Notes under the pieces: model-generated | Told to the model about the DNA's origin: nothing | Database searches by the model: none | Seen by the model: only the letters and a program-made list of their open reading frames with translations | Assembly: GCF_022712275.1 (NCBI RefSeq) | Contig: NZ_JALAGU010000029.1 | Coordinates: forward strand, 1 to 64,000 | Length of the DNA: 64,000 nucleotides | From: Corynebacterium sp. | Lineage (GTDB): Bacteria > Actinomycetota > Actinomycetes > Mycobacteriales > Mycobacteriaceae | Direction of reading: 5' to 3' | Translations under genes and position numbers: made by a program | Part shown: positions 49,498 through 58,631 of the stretch, in pieces | How the letters are laid out: each line of letters opens with the position of its first letter | Position numbering within the stretch: position 1 is the first letter of the stretch

Positions 49498-51009
49498 GTG
49501 CTTGACGATCTGACACCCTTCCGGACCACCCTGGCCTCAGATTCCCGGTACCTGCTGCTGTGGTGCCACACCGGTACGGTGGCCGTGCGCTGCGGCACGG
49601 TGGAACGACTGACCGCCGGGCAGTGCGTCCTGATCCCTCCCGGGAAGGACGCCACGCTCGTCGTCGCGCCGGGCGCCGTCGTCGTGCCGGTGCGGATCGC
49701 GGTCGAGGAGGTCGCGGAAGGTATGGCAGGTCCAGTCGGTCCAGTCGGTCCAGTCGGTCCAGGCCGTTCGGACGCCCCACAGGTCTTCACTCCGGGCGAG
49801 GAATGGAACGACTGGCTGCTGCACCACTTCACCGCGTCCATCGCACCGATCCGGGAGCCGGGGTACCGGGCCGCCGAGATCGTCGAGCGGTTGCGGGGGA
49901 GTGCGGGTGCGGTGGCCGCGCAGCCGATGCCGACGATGCTGACGATGCCGCGCAGTCCTGAAGCACGGCAGGTGGCCCGCGCCCTGGTGAAGGATCCCGC
50001 GTGCGGGTGGACTGTCGCCCAGTGGGCGTCCTCCGCGCAGGTGGGGGAGAGGACGTTGCACCGTGCCTTTGTCGCGGAGACCGGGCTGACCATTGCCGCG
50101 TGGCGTCGGGAGGTCCGGTTGGACGCCGCCCTGTCCCTGCTGCGTGACCCGGAGAAATCGGTGGCGCAGGTCGCCGAGGCTGTCGGATTCCGGACGTCGA
50201 CCGGGTTCATCCGGGCGTTCAGCACCCGGTCCGGTCTCACGCCCACGGCGTGGCGGAACGGTCAGGACGCTGCGGACGCGCCGGGCGTCCTCCCGTCGGA
50301 GCTCCCGGTGTGGGCGGCGGCATCTGCCCCGCCGAGCCTGGACCACGGCTTCCACCTGCTGCTGTGGGTGTACCGCGGGACAATGCGGCTCACCGTCGGT
50401 GAGCAGGTCATCGATGTCACCGAGGGAGAGGTGGCGTGGATGCCTGCCTATCGCGGGCACGGGGTGCAGCTGGGGCCGGGGTCGGTGGTCCTCCCGTTGA
50501 CGTTCACGGTCGCTGAGGTGGAGATCGGGGAGAAGGTCGGACCGGTGACGGTGCCGGCGTACGAGGTTCCGGCACTGCTGCAGCACGTCATGGCGAACCA
50601 GTGTGGTGTGGGGCCGACCGGGTACGACAGGACGGTGGTGCCGGGTCGGGCCTGGGTGCCGGGACAGGTTGTCGCTGCGGACGTGTCCGGCTCATGGACC
50701 TCGGTCGGAGCTGCGACTGTGGCGGACGCTCTGCTGGCTGACCTGCGTGACCGGCGCACCCCGGCGCAGTGGGCGGCGTCGGTGGGGCTGACCGTCAGGG
50801 CGCTGAACGAACGGTTCCGGGAGGCGACCGGGATGACTCTGCTGCAGTGGCGCACGACGGTGCGTCTCCAGGCGGCCATGCGGATGCTGTCGACCGGAGC
50901 GACACCGTCGACGGCCGCCCATGCTGTCGGCTACCTGCACCTGTCACAGTTCAGCCGTGACTTCGCGGCCCGGTACGGGATGGGGCCGCGGGAGTTCAGG
51001 GGGAAGTGA
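49498..51009 (+). CDS. Tandem AraC-family regulator (two sensor-HTH modules in one protein)
   Basis: A 503-residue protein containing two AraC-type modules. Module one: cupin-like sensor 1-75, linker with the repeat GPVGPVGPVGPG (78-89), HTH_18 at about 171-253 (WTVAQWASSAQVGERTLHRAF ... VAQVAEAVGFRTSTGFIRAF). Module two: sensor about 283-345 (LLLWVYRGTMRLTVGEQVIDVTEGEVAWMP), HTH_18 at about 422-501 (AAHAVGYLHLSQFSRDF). GTG at 49498 is the likely start; no ATG fits. AraC proteins next to siderophore genes often act as iron-responsive activators. It is divergent from the binding-protein gene at 48441. Confidence 0.82.
   Translation: MLDDLTPFRTTLASDSRYLLLWCHTGTVAVRCGTVERLTAGQCVLIPPGKDATLVVAPGAVVVPVRIAVEEVAEGMAGPVGPVGPVGPGRSDAPQVFTPGEEWNDWLLHHFTASIAPIREPGYRAAEIVERLRGSAGAVAAQPMPTMLTMPRSPEARQVARALVKDPACGWTVAQWASSAQVGERTLHRAFVAETGLTIAAWRREVRLDAALSLLRDPEKSVAQVAEAVGFRTSTGFIRAFSTRSGLTPTAWRNGQDAADAPGVLPSELPVWAAASAPPSLDHGFHLLLWVYRGTMRLTVGEQVIDVTEGEVAWMPAYRGHGVQLGPGSVVLPLTFTVAEVEIGEKVGPVTVPAYEVPALLQHVMANQCGVGPTGYDRTVVPGRAWVPGQVVAADVSGSWTSVGAATVADALLADLRDRRTPAQWAASVGLTVRALNERFREATGMTLLQWRTTVRLQAAMRMLSTGATPSTAAHAVGYLHLSQFSRDFAARYGMGPREFRGK
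49729..49764 (+). repeat. 9-bp tandem repeat coding Gly-Pro-Val
   Basis: Four head-to-tail units of GGTCCAGTC (last one GGTCCAGGC) code for GPV repeats in the linker between the first sensor and HTH domains of the AraC-like protein. Copy number could vary without breaking the frame. Confidence 0.85.
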
Positions 51010-51462
51010 GTCGGAGGGTAGGCACTGCCGGTGGTCACCGGCTCCGAGGAGGCGGTCGGCGGCAGTACAGGACTCCCGGTGTGTAATACCATGAGACGTG
51101 ACATCGCAATAGGAAACAGATAGGCGTACCGCTTTCGCTTCATGCATGAGAGTGGTTTGTGTCTCGCCATCTGCCTGGTGCGATTTTCGACACAGTGCAC
51201 CACGGTGGGTTATCCTCTGTGCGATGTAGTTATCAATTCAGATTGGTTGAGTTGAAGGGACATCGTTCGCAGAACAAAAGAAGTTTTCTACGCACTACCT
51301 ACCGGGACTTTCCGAAAAATGGGAAGAACCGGCAGGTGGTCGCTATGATCTTCAACGTCGTGAACGCCGACTTTGACGCAGTTCGGTTCACAGTTCAAAC
51401 ACAACTCAGCAGTGCCACAGACGAGCAGCTACAGACGAGTAAAAGCAGGAGGAGACCAGACA
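51010..51462 (+). other. Long AT-richer leader region before the cytochrome b-like gene
   Basis: About 450 bases with no supported gene; short open frames here lack coding character. The region is less GC-rich than its surroundings. TATGAT at 51344-51349 could be the -10 of a promoter about 110 bases before the ATG at 51463. No iron box was recognised. Confidence 0.4.
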
Positions 51463-53139
51463 ATGTCGACCACACCCCCGCCCCCGGGCGCGCCCGGGCA
51501 GCCTGACGGCGACGCCGCGTCGACGGCATCGGCGCCCTCGGGTGCTCCGATCAAGCTGACTGCCCCGGGTGCGCCCGGTGCCCCCGGAACCCCGGCCGCG
51601 CCGGCCACTCCCGCTGCGCCTGCCGAGCCTGCTGCTGCCGCAGAGTCGACGGCACCTGCTGCGCCGGCCACCGAGCCCGCTGCTCCGGCCCCGGCCGCGC
51701 CGTCCGGTCCGATCAAGCTGAACGCGACCGCACCGGGAGCTCCCGGTGCTCCGGGTGCGCCTGCCGCACCTGCGACTCCCGCAACCGCAGCTCCGGCGGC
51801 CCCGGCTGAGGCTCCGGCCGCCGCTGCGCCTGCCGCACCTGCGGCCGAGCCGGCTGCCCCGGCCGCTCCGTCCGGTCCCATCAAGCTGAACTCCGGCGCT
51901 CCGGGTGCCCCGGGTGCGCCTGCTGCCCCGGGTGCGCCTGCCGCACCTGCTGCGGCGCCCGCCGCACCGGCGGCTCCTGCTGCTCCCGGTGCCCCTGGTG
52001 CACCCGCCGCCCCTGGTGCCCCGGCTGCACCCGCCGCTGCCGCACCTGCTGCTCCCGCAGCCCCTGCAGCCCCCGGTGCTCCCGCAGCCGGCACTCCTGC
52101 TGCCGCGGCGACGACGACCGCCGCCAAGCCCAAGCCGAAGCCGAAGCCCGAGAAGAAGGAACCCTTCACCATCTTCGGCATGGAGGTCGCTGACCTCTGG
52201 GGCATGGCTGTCGCCGGCGTCGGTGGCGTGGCCGCCAGCGCCTGGGCCGCCGTCAAGGGCCTCGGCAAGAAGGGTGCGATGATCTTCGGTGCCGCCCTGG
52301 TTGCCGCCATCATCATCGTCGTGGCTGTCCGCTGGTTCATCCACCTCGACTTCATGGAGAGCTGGATCGAGCAGTACCCGGGTGAGTACGAGCCCGCCGA
52401 GTCCATCGCCCCCGATGAGGGCTTCCCGATCTGGGCCCGGTGGCAGCACTACCTGAACTTCCTGTTCATGGCCCTGATCCTGCAGTCCGGACTCCGCGTC
52501 CGTACCCAGCAGAAGCCGCCGGCTGTCTGGCAGCCCAAGAAGGGCGGCAAGAAGATCAGCATCAACCTCTGGCTCCACACCTCGCTGGACCTGTTCTGGA
52601 TGCTCAACGGTCTGATCTTCATCGTCCTGCTGTTCGTCACCGGACACTGGGCCCGTATCGTCCCGACCAGCTGGGAAGTCTTCCCGAACGCCATCTCCGC
52701 CGGTCTGCAGTACGCGTCCTTCGAGTGGCCCGCCGAGAACGGATGGACGAACTTCAACTCCATCCAGCAGATCATGTACTTCCTGGTCATCTTCGTCGCC
52801 GCCCCGCTGGCCATCATCTCCGGCCTGCGCATGAGTGAGTGGTGGCCGTCCGAGGCCAAGAAGCTGAACAAGCTCTACCCGGCCCCGGTCGCCCGGAAGA
52901 TCCACTTCCCGACGATGATCTTCTTCGTGTTCTTCGTCTTCGTCCACGTCTTCCTGGTCTTCACCACCGGTATGACGCATAACCTGAACCACATGTTCGC
53001 CGGTAACGACTCTTCCAACCTCGGTGGCTTCGTCTGGTTCGTGTTCGGACTCGCCGTCGTCATCGCCCTGGTATCCGCGGCGCGTCCGCTGGTCATCCAG
53101 CCGATCGCCGGCAAGTTCGGTCAGGTCAGCGCCCGCTAG
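51463..53139 (+). CDS. Cytochrome b561-like membrane protein with long Ala/Pro/Gly-rich N-terminus
   Basis: A 558-residue protein. Residues 1-225 are almost entirely Ala, Pro and Gly, with a module repeated three times: SGAPIKLT, SGPIKLNA and SGPIKLNS, each followed by APGAPGAP. A Lys/Pro hinge (KPKPKPKPEKKEP) leads to the membrane part. Five hydrophobic segments follow (about 277-300, 335-352, 383-402, 442-460, 485-505, plus a last near 530). His residues in WARWQHYLNFLF, LWLHTSLDLFW, RKIHFPTMIFFVFFVFVHVFLVF fit a cytochrome b/b6-type heme protein (Pfam Cytochrom_B561/DUF4405-like). AGGAGGAG precedes ATG 51463. Probable role: membrane electron transfer; partner unknown. Confidence 0.8.
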   Translation: MSTTPPPPGAPGQPDGDAASTASAPSGAPIKLTAPGAPGAPGTPAAPATPAAPAEPAAAAESTAPAAPATEPAAPAPAAPSGPIKLNATAPGAPGAPGAPAAPATPATAAPAAPAEAPAAAAPAAPAAEPAAPAAPSGPIKLNSGAPGAPGAPAAPGAPAAPAAAPAAPAAPAAPGAPGAPAAPGAPAAPAAAAPAAPAAPAAPGAPAAGTPAAAATTTAAKPKPKPKPEKKEPFTIFGMEVADLWGMAVAGVGGVAASAWAAVKGLGKKGAMIFGAALVAAIIIVVAVRWFIHLDFMESWIEQYPGEYEPAESIAPDEGFPIWARWQHYLNFLFMALILQSGLRVRTQQKPPAVWQPKKGGKKISINLWLHTSLDLFWMLNGLIFIVLLFVTGHWARIVPTSWEVFPNAISAGLQYASFEWPAENGWTNFNSIQQIMYFLVIFVAAPLAIISGLRMSEWWPSEAKKLNKLYPAPVARKIHFPTMIFFVFFVFVHVFLVFTTGMTHNLNHMFAGNDSSNLGGFVWFVFGLAVVIALVSAARPLVIQPIAGKFGQVSAR

Positions 53140-53179
53140 TCACTGACGACAGGTACTGACCGGCACAAGCCGGGCAGCC

Positions 53180-53212
53180 AGAAGGGCGGCACCGTCACGG
53201 TGCCGCCCTTCT
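53180..53212. terminator. Bidirectional terminator
   Basis: A 16-base arm beginning AGAAGGGCGGCACCGT (53180-53195) pairs perfectly with 53197-53212 around a single base (in practice a small loop). It lies between the convergent cytochrome b-like and lipoate ligase genes and can stop transcription from both sides. Confidence 0.88.
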
Positions 53213-53388
53213 GTCATGCCCCGGGGAGGACACCTGCCGCCGAGTTTGCGTCCCCGATTCCGGACTACCGTGGCAGCAGATCAGGGAAACGGTGCCGCAA
53301 AACCCGGGGACCATCGTGGGTCGGTCGCTGCAGGCCGGTCTGACGGTCTCGGACCAACATGGGGCGCCCGACCGAGGTGAACTTCCGT

Positions 53389-54456
53389 CTACGGCAGCCG
53401 GTGCGTCCACTCCTCGGTGTTGAACTTCTCGTCGCAGCGCTGGCGGGCGACGGCCAGGTCGGCGTCCGAAATGGTCCCCTCGGTCGCGCTGTACTTCTCC
53501 TTGAAGGTGTCGTGGAAGACCTTGAGGATCTCCTCCCGCGGCAGTTGCGTCTGCGACCGCATCGGGTCGACCCGCTTCACCGCCGACCGGGTGCCCTTGT
53601 CCTTCATCTTCTCCTTGCCGATACGGATGACTTCGAGCATCTTCTCGGCGTCGATGTCATAGGACATGGTCACATGGTGCACCATCCACCCGTTGGAGAA
53701 CCGCTTCTGTGCCGCACCGCCGATCTTGCCCTGGTCCGAGGAGATGTCGTTGAGCGGGATGTAGTGGGCGTTGATACCGACCTTCTTCAGCGCCTCCATC
53801 GTCCACTCGTCGAGGAAGGGGTAGGACTGGGCGAAGCTCAGCCCGTCGACCAGCGCCTGGGGGACGACCAGGGAGTAGGTCACACAGTTGCCGGGCTCCA
53901 TGAACATCGCCCCACCACCGGTGACGCGGCGCGAGACCGTGATGCCGTACTTGTCCACGCCCTCCTGGTTGATCTCGTTGGAGTACGACTGGAATGACCC
54001 GATGACGACCTGCGGGGCGTTCCACTCCCACAGCCTCATGAACGGCTTGCGGCGTCCGGCGGCGACATCGTCGGTGAGCGTCTCATCCATCGCGACATTG
54101 AGCATCGGGTCGATCGCGGGACCGTAGATGACATCGAAGTCGATGTCGTCCCAGTCGATGGCGTGCCCCAGCGCCCGGCGCACCGCGATACCCACGCCCT
54201 CGGCGGTGATGCCGAAGAGGACGTCGGTGCGCAGCAGCGAATCTGCGACGCGTTCGGTGTAACCCTCGGCGGACAGGTCAGCCGGTGCACCCTCCAGGGC
54301 GGAGGTCATCCGGATCAGTGCCTCATCGGGTTCGAGGAAGAAGTCACCGGCGATCCGCACCCCGGTCAGGACGCCGGGGTCATCCTCGGTCACCGTCGTC
54401 ACCTCCAGGTCGACGACGATGAGCTTTCCTCCGAGGACTTTGTATTCTCCGTGCAC
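53389..54456 (-). CDS. lplA: Lipoate-protein ligase A
   Basis: A 355-residue ligase that attaches free lipoate to E2 and GcvH proteins using ATP. The catalytic domain (about 110-300) has VIGSFQSYSNEINQEGV, the motif RRVTGGGAMFMEPGN, and GKIGGAAQKRFSNGWMVHHVTM with the lipoyl-binding Lys. Residues 1-100 form an additional N-terminal domain (YKVLGGKLIVVDLEV) like the separate accessory domain (LplB) of some archaeal and actinobacterial ligases, here fused. The start ATG is at 54456. Between 53213 and 53388 no gene is seen. Confidence 0.93.
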   Translation of the reverse strand: MHGEYKVLGGKLIVVDLEVTTVTEDDPGVLTGVRIAGDFFLEPDEALIRMTSALEGAPADLSAEGYTERVADSLLRTDVLFGITAEGVGIAVRRALGHAIDWDDIDFDVIYGPAIDPMLNVAMDETLTDDVAAGRRKPFMRLWEWNAPQVVIGSFQSYSNEINQEGVDKYGITVSRRVTGGGAMFMEPGNCVTYSLVVPQALVDGLSFAQSYPFLDEWTMEALKKVGINAHYIPLNDISSDQGKIGGAAQKRFSNGWMVHHVTMSYDIDAEKMLEVIRIGKEKMKDKGTRSAVKRVDPMRSQTQLPREEILKVFHDTFKEKYSATEGTISDADLAVARQRCDEKFNTEEWTHRLP

Positions 54457-54524
54457 GTCAACGGGCCTTTCTGATAGCGGTGTAGTCGACCGCCCAGTCT
54501 AGCCTTACCGAGCACCCGTCTGTA

Positions 54525-54574
54525 CCGGTCAGTGCCGGTCAGTGCCGGTCAGTGCCGGTCAGTGCCGGTCAGCG
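54525..54574 (+). repeat. 10-bp tandem repeat (five units)
   Basis: CCGGTCAGTG is repeated head to tail from 54525, 54535, 54545, 54555 and 54565 (last unit with one change). It lies in the short gap between lplA and glnK, upstream of lplA on its strand. Confidence 0.9.
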
Positions 54575-54588
54575 CCTGCCACTACCCG

Positions 54589-54936
54589 TCAGAGAGCGTC
54601 GGTACCGTGCTCGCCGGTGCGCACCCGCACCAGCCCGGTGAGCTCGCTCGCCCACACCTTTCCGTCGCCGATCTCGCCGGCGCCGGTCCGGGCGGCCTGC
54701 ACGATGGTGTCGATGATGTCCTCGACGGTGTCGGCGGGAACGATCACCTCGATCCTGGACTTGGGCAGGAAGTTCTCGGTGTACTCCCTGCCGCGGTAGA
54801 CTTCCTTGCGTCCTCCCTGGTTGCCGTATCCGAGGACTTCGGTGACCGTCAGGCCTCCGATGCCCTTGTCGGCGAGTGCGGCGGTGACGGCGTCGAGCCG
54901 GGTGCCTTTGATGACTGCGGTGACGAGTTTCAGCAT
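54589..54936 (-). CDS. glnK: Nitrogen regulatory protein PII
   Basis: A 115-residue PII signal protein that senses 2-oxoglutarate, ATP/ADP and controls ammonium uptake. The T loop reads GRKEVYRGREYTENFLPKSRIEV, with Tyr52 at the position of the modified tyrosine 51 of E. coli. The B and C loops (TGAGEIGDGKVW and VRVRTGE) are present. AAGGA eight bases upstream supports ATG 54936 rather than GTG 54942. It follows amtB by about ten bases, as in C. glutamicum, where GlnK docks on AmtB and on AmtR; the glnD gene that usually follows there is not present here. Confidence 0.95.
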   Translation of the reverse strand: MLKLVTAVIKGTRLDAVTAALADKGIGGLTVTEVLGYGNQGGRKEVYRGREYTENFLPKSRIEVIVPADTVEDIIDTIVQAARTGAGEIGDGKVWASELTGLVRVRTGEHGTDAL

Positions 54937-54947
54937 GGCCACTGTCC

Positions 54948-56171
54948 TTAGTTGTAGTCGTAGGCGGTTTCGCCGTGGAGCTTGAAGTCGAGGTCGTCCT
55001 CGTCCTCTTCCTCGACCCGGATATGCATCGTCTTGTCCATGACCTTGGCGATGATCCAGGTCATGCCGAAGGAGAAGGTGCAGGTGACGGCGATGGCCGC
55101 GAGTTCACCCCACAGTAGCGAGATGTCCCCGCCGAAGAAGATGCCCCGGATCGGTTCGGCGTTGGTGTATGTCGCCCACCCGAAGAACACCACGAAGAGT
55201 GCGCCCACGATGCCGCCGAGCCCGTGCACGGCCCAGGCGTCCAGCGATTCGTCGATCCCGAGCTTCGTCTTCCAGGTACATGCCCAGGCGACGAATGCTC
55301 CGGCGATGAGTCCGAGAGCCAGCGCACCGAAGGGGTCCACGGCGTCGGCGGCCGGGGTGATGGCGACCAGCCCGGCGATGACCCCGGACGCGAGGCCGAG
55401 CACGGTGGACTTACCGTGGCGGAACTTCTCGTAGAGCATGAAGCCGAGCATGCCGGTTCCGCCGGCGTACAGGGTGTTCATGATCGTGTACTGGGCGACG
55501 TAGTTCGCGCCGCCGGCGGTGCCGCCGTTGAACCCGAACCAGCCCATCCACAGGATTCCGGCGCCGAGCAGGACCAGGGGCATACTGTGCGGGCGGCTCG
55601 CGGTCTTCTTCCGCGGGCCCAGCACCAGCGCCAGCGCCAGGGCGGCGAAACCCGAGGCCATGTGCACCGCAGTGCCACCGGCGTAGTCGTGGAAGTCGAG
55701 GACCTCACCCATCCAACCGTCGCCGAACACCCAGTGTCCGAGAGGGAAATAGACGAGGGTGACCCAGACCATCGAGAAGACGATCCAGGCGGAGAACTTC
55801 ATACGCCCGAGTGCGCCGGACGCCACGATGGCCACGGTGATGCAGGCGAACATGGTGTAGAACGCCATGTCCGCGGTGACGGAGAAGCCGCCGTCCACGC
55901 CACTGTCCTCATTGCCGACGAGCCCGAAGTAGGAGGTCGGGTCGCCGATGACGCCACCGAGCGAGTCGCCGAGCACCAGGCTGTGGCCGAACAGCACGTA
56001 GAGGACCGTGACCGTGCCGAGGGTCGACATGGTCATCGCGAACATGTTGAGGACATTGTTCTTGCCCGACATGCCGCCGTAGAACAGTGCGATTCCGGGA
56101 AACATGAGGAGGACGACCGTCATGGCCGCCAGGATCCAGGCGACGTCCGCCAATTCCTGTGGATCAATCAT
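54948..56171 (-). CDS. amtB: Ammonium transporter AmtB
   Basis: A 407-residue, 11-span membrane channel for NH3/NH4+. Family signatures include DFHDYAGGTAVHMASGFAALALALVLGPRKK with one of the twin pore histidines, and SLDAWAVHGLGGIVGALFVVFFG with the second. The C-terminal 30 residues are acidic and contain the region that contacts GlnK. The start ATG 56171 opens MIDPQELADVAWILAAMTVVLLMFPGIALFYGG. It forms an operon with glnK. AmtR boxes could not be found in the 230 bases upstream by eye. Confidence 0.95.
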   Translation of the reverse strand: MIDPQELADVAWILAAMTVVLLMFPGIALFYGGMSGKNNVLNMFAMTMSTLGTVTVLYVLFGHSLVLGDSLGGVIGDPTSYFGLVGNEDSGVDGGFSVTADMAFYTMFACITVAIVASGALGRMKFSAWIVFSMVWVTLVYFPLGHWVFGDGWMGEVLDFHDYAGGTAVHMASGFAALALALVLGPRKKTASRPHSMPLVLLGAGILWMGWFGFNGGTAGGANYVAQYTIMNTLYAGGTGMLGFMLYEKFRHGKSTVLGLASGVIAGLVAITPAADAVDPFGALALGLIAGAFVAWACTWKTKLGIDESLDAWAVHGLGGIVGALFVVFFGWATYTNAEPIRGIFFGGDISLLWGELAAIAVTCTFSFGMTWIIAKVMDKTMHIRVEEEDEDDLDFKLHGETAYDYN

Positions 56172-56403
56172 CAGCGCAGGGCTCCATTCGTGACGCGGTC
56201 ATGAGAAACAGCACGGATGCTCGGAATGAACACCGTGTCCTCACGGTAAACAGCGCTGATGTCGGTCCCGTGTCCCCACTGTAAAAGCAGGGGTCGTGGT
56301 GCCGACCCTCGATGACACGTCCGGTTGCGGGAGGTTACGGCCTGACTACAGGTGGGTTACCCGCATTAACTCCGGTCCCGGTCAATGTCGGCCCTGACCA
56401 GCA
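56172..56403 (-). promoter_or_regulatory. amtB upstream / recQ downstream region
   Basis: This gap lies between the end of the RecQ-family gene and the start of amtB, both on the minus strand. It must carry the amtB promoter. I could not identify AmtR-type boxes or a clear -10/-35 pair; no gene is seen. Confidence 0.3.
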
Positions 56404-58566
56404 TCACCCCCGCAGCGCCAGCGCGAAGGGAAGCACTGCCGCCGCACCGGCCTGACGCAGTGCACGTCCCGCCACGGTCATCGCCCACCGCGACCCGATC
56501 TCGGTGTCCACCAGCAGCACGACCTGCCCCTCGACTGCAGCCGCGGTCTCCGGGGGCACCGTGAATGCTCCGGCGAGGTTCTTCACCCGGAAGGCGCTGT
56601 TGACGTCGGGAGTCCCCGGATCGCGGGTGAGTTCCAGCGACCCGGCGTCCACCATCCGCCCGATCGACGCGAGGCCGGACGCCAGGTCGCCCGTCGTCGT
56701 CGGCCGCGTCACGGAGGGCATCCCGACGACCACGGAAGGACGCTCATCCCAGCCCCACTCCTTTAGAACCTGGACACACCAGTCGGCGATGTTCTTCGGC
56801 ACCGGCACGTCCTCGGCCCCCTCGGCGAGGAAGGTCCGCAGCACCTGGCCGGCGCCGAGATCGGTGAGGCGGGCGATGGCGCGTCCCTCCGCGACCCGCT
56901 CGTCGGTCGGGATCTTCCCCTTGAGCTGCACGCCGACCTTCTCCATGCCGGAGGGCCACTGGCTCCGTGGGTCGACAGGCACACCGATCCCGGAGAGCAC
57001 CTTACGCGCCCCGGACTCGTTGTCGGCGCTGACGGTGGCGTCCCACCAGACCCCGGCACAGACATCGCAGCGTCCGCAGTCATGGGCGGTCGGGTCATCG
57101 AGAGCCTCGGCGAGGAAGCGCATCCGGCACATCTGACCTGCCTCGTAGTCCAGCATCGCCTGTGCCTCACGCTTCCGGGCCTCGGCGACAGCGTCGTAGC
57201 GTGGCGTGTCATAGGACCAGGGTGCGCCGGTGGTGACGAAGCCGGAGCCGGCCCGGTCCACCGCGCCGTCTACCTGCAGGGTCTTGAGCAGCAGGGTCAG
57301 CTTCGTGCGCTTGATACCGACCAGAGGTTCCAGCGCGGGGACGGACAGGGGAGTGGGGGAGTCCGTCAGGGCACCCAGTACTGCCAGTGCGTCCTCCTCC
57401 TCGGGCATGGAGGCGGTGGCGAAGTACTCCCAGATGTCCGGGTCCTCGTCGCCGGGCAGCAGCAGGACGTCCGCGGACTCCGTGGCACGACCGGCGCGTC
57501 CGACCTGCTGGTAGTACGCCACGGCGGAGCTCGGCGCGCCGAGGTGCACCACGAACCCCAGGTCAGGTTTGTCGAAACCCATACCCAGCGCGCTGGTCGC
57601 CACCAGCGCCTTGAGACTGTTGTCCTTGAGCGCCTGCTCCAGACGGGCGCGGTCCTCGGCGTCGGTGCGTCCGGTGTAGGCGGCGACATCCCGGCCGGCT
57701 TCCCTGAGCGCGCGGGTCGTGTCCTCGGCGGCAGAGACTGTGAGGCAGTAGATGATGCCCGAACCGGTGAAGTCCCCCAGGTGCTGGACCAGCCAACCGA
57801 TCCGGTGCCCGGGGGAGGAAGTGGGAGCGACACCCAGGCGCAGCGAATCACGGGAGAGCGCGCCACGGATGACAGCGGTGTCCGCTCCGAGCTGGGCGGC
57901 GACATCGTCGACGACGCGGCTGTTCGCCGTCGCCGTCGTCGCCAGCACCGGCAGGTCACCGGGCAGGGACACCAGCAGTGCGCCGATCCGACGGTAGTCG
58001 GGGCGGAAGTCATGGCCCCAGTCGGAGATGCAGTGGGCCTCGTCGACGACGACCATGCCGACCCCGGCGCCGGAACCGGTGGCGCCCAGCAGAGGATCGA
58101 GGACGCGCTCCCGGAACTTCGGGTTGGTCAGTCGCTCCGGGGAGATGAGCAGTACGTCGAGGCGTCCTTCCCGGAGGGCGGTGAGGACGTCATCCCACTC
58201 GGTGACATTGGCGGAGTTGATCGTCGCCGCGTGGACCCCGGCGCGTTCGGCGGCGGCGACCTGGTCGCGCATCAGGGCAAGCAGCGGGGAGATGATGAGC
58301 GTCGGACCGGCGCTGCCGCCTGTGCCGCCTGAGCCTTCCCGGATCAGCCGGGCGGCGACGAAGTACACCGCCGACTTGCCCCAGCCGGTGCGTTGGACGA
58401 CGAGAACCCGTTTCCGGTCACTGACCAGTGCCTTGATGGCGTCGAACTGGCCGTCGCGGAAGTCGGCGTCCGGGCGTCCGGTGAGTTCGCGGAGGATCTC
58501 CGTGGCGCGGGTACGGAGGTCGGTGGTGGGGGCGGCGGGAGAAGCGGCGGCGTCGGTCGGGCTCAT
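56404..58566 (-). CDS. RecQ-family ATP-dependent DNA helicase
   Basis: A 720-residue superfamily 2 helicase. Motif I is LVVQRTGWGKSAVYF, motif II VVDEAHCISDWGHDFRPDYR (DEAH), motif III LATTATAN, motif V/VI region VATSALGMGFDKPDLGFVVHLGAPSSAVAYYQQVGRAGRATES. A zinc-binding part contains CGRCDVCAG (about residue 510). The C-terminal 200 residues are specific to actinobacterial RecQ-like proteins, with a phosphoribosyltransferase-like end (VVLLVDTEIGSRWAMTVAGRALRQAGAAAVLPFALALRG). It unwinds DNA in repair and recombination. ATG 58566 is preferred to GTG 58575. Confidence 0.92.
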   Translation of the reverse strand: MSPTDAAASPAAPTTDLRTRATEILRELTGRPDADFRDGQFDAIKALVSDRKRVLVVQRTGWGKSAVYFVAARLIREGSGGTGGSAGPTLIISPLLALMRDQVAAAERAGVHAATINSANVTEWDDVLTALREGRLDVLLISPERLTNPKFRERVLDPLLGATGSGAGVGMVVVDEAHCISDWGHDFRPDYRRIGALLVSLPGDLPVLATTATANSRVVDDVAAQLGADTAVIRGALSRDSLRLGVAPTSSPGHRIGWLVQHLGDFTGSGIIYCLTVSAAEDTTRALREAGRDVAAYTGRTDAEDRARLEQALKDNSLKALVATSALGMGFDKPDLGFVVHLGAPSSAVAYYQQVGRAGRATESADVLLLPGDEDPDIWEYFATASMPEEEDALAVLGALTDSPTPLSVPALEPLVGIKRTKLTLLLKTLQVDGAVDRAGSGFVTTGAPWSYDTPRYDAVAEARKREAQAMLDYEAGQMCRMRFLAEALDDPTAHDCGRCDVCAGVWWDATVSADNESGARKVLSGIGVPVDPRSQWPSGMEKVGVQLKGKIPTDERVAEGRAIARLTDLGAGQVLRTFLAEGAEDVPVPKNIADWCVQVLKEWGWDERPSVVVGMPSVTRPTTTGDLASGLASIGRMVDAGSLELTRDPGTPDVNSAFRVKNLAGAFTVPPETAAAVEGQVVLLVDTEIGSRWAMTVAGRALRQAGAAAVLPFALALRG

Positions 58567-58631
58567 GCGCCCCACCCTAGAGGAGTGACCGGACAGCTTA
58601 GGGCCGGTCGTCTGCCGGTCCCTGTGCCGTC

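Noticed and set aside
51406..52992. Long minus-strand open frames opposite the cytochrome b-like gene
   Set aside because: They mirror the Ala/Pro/Gly repeats; the + strand frame has the ribosome site and heme-type membrane helices.
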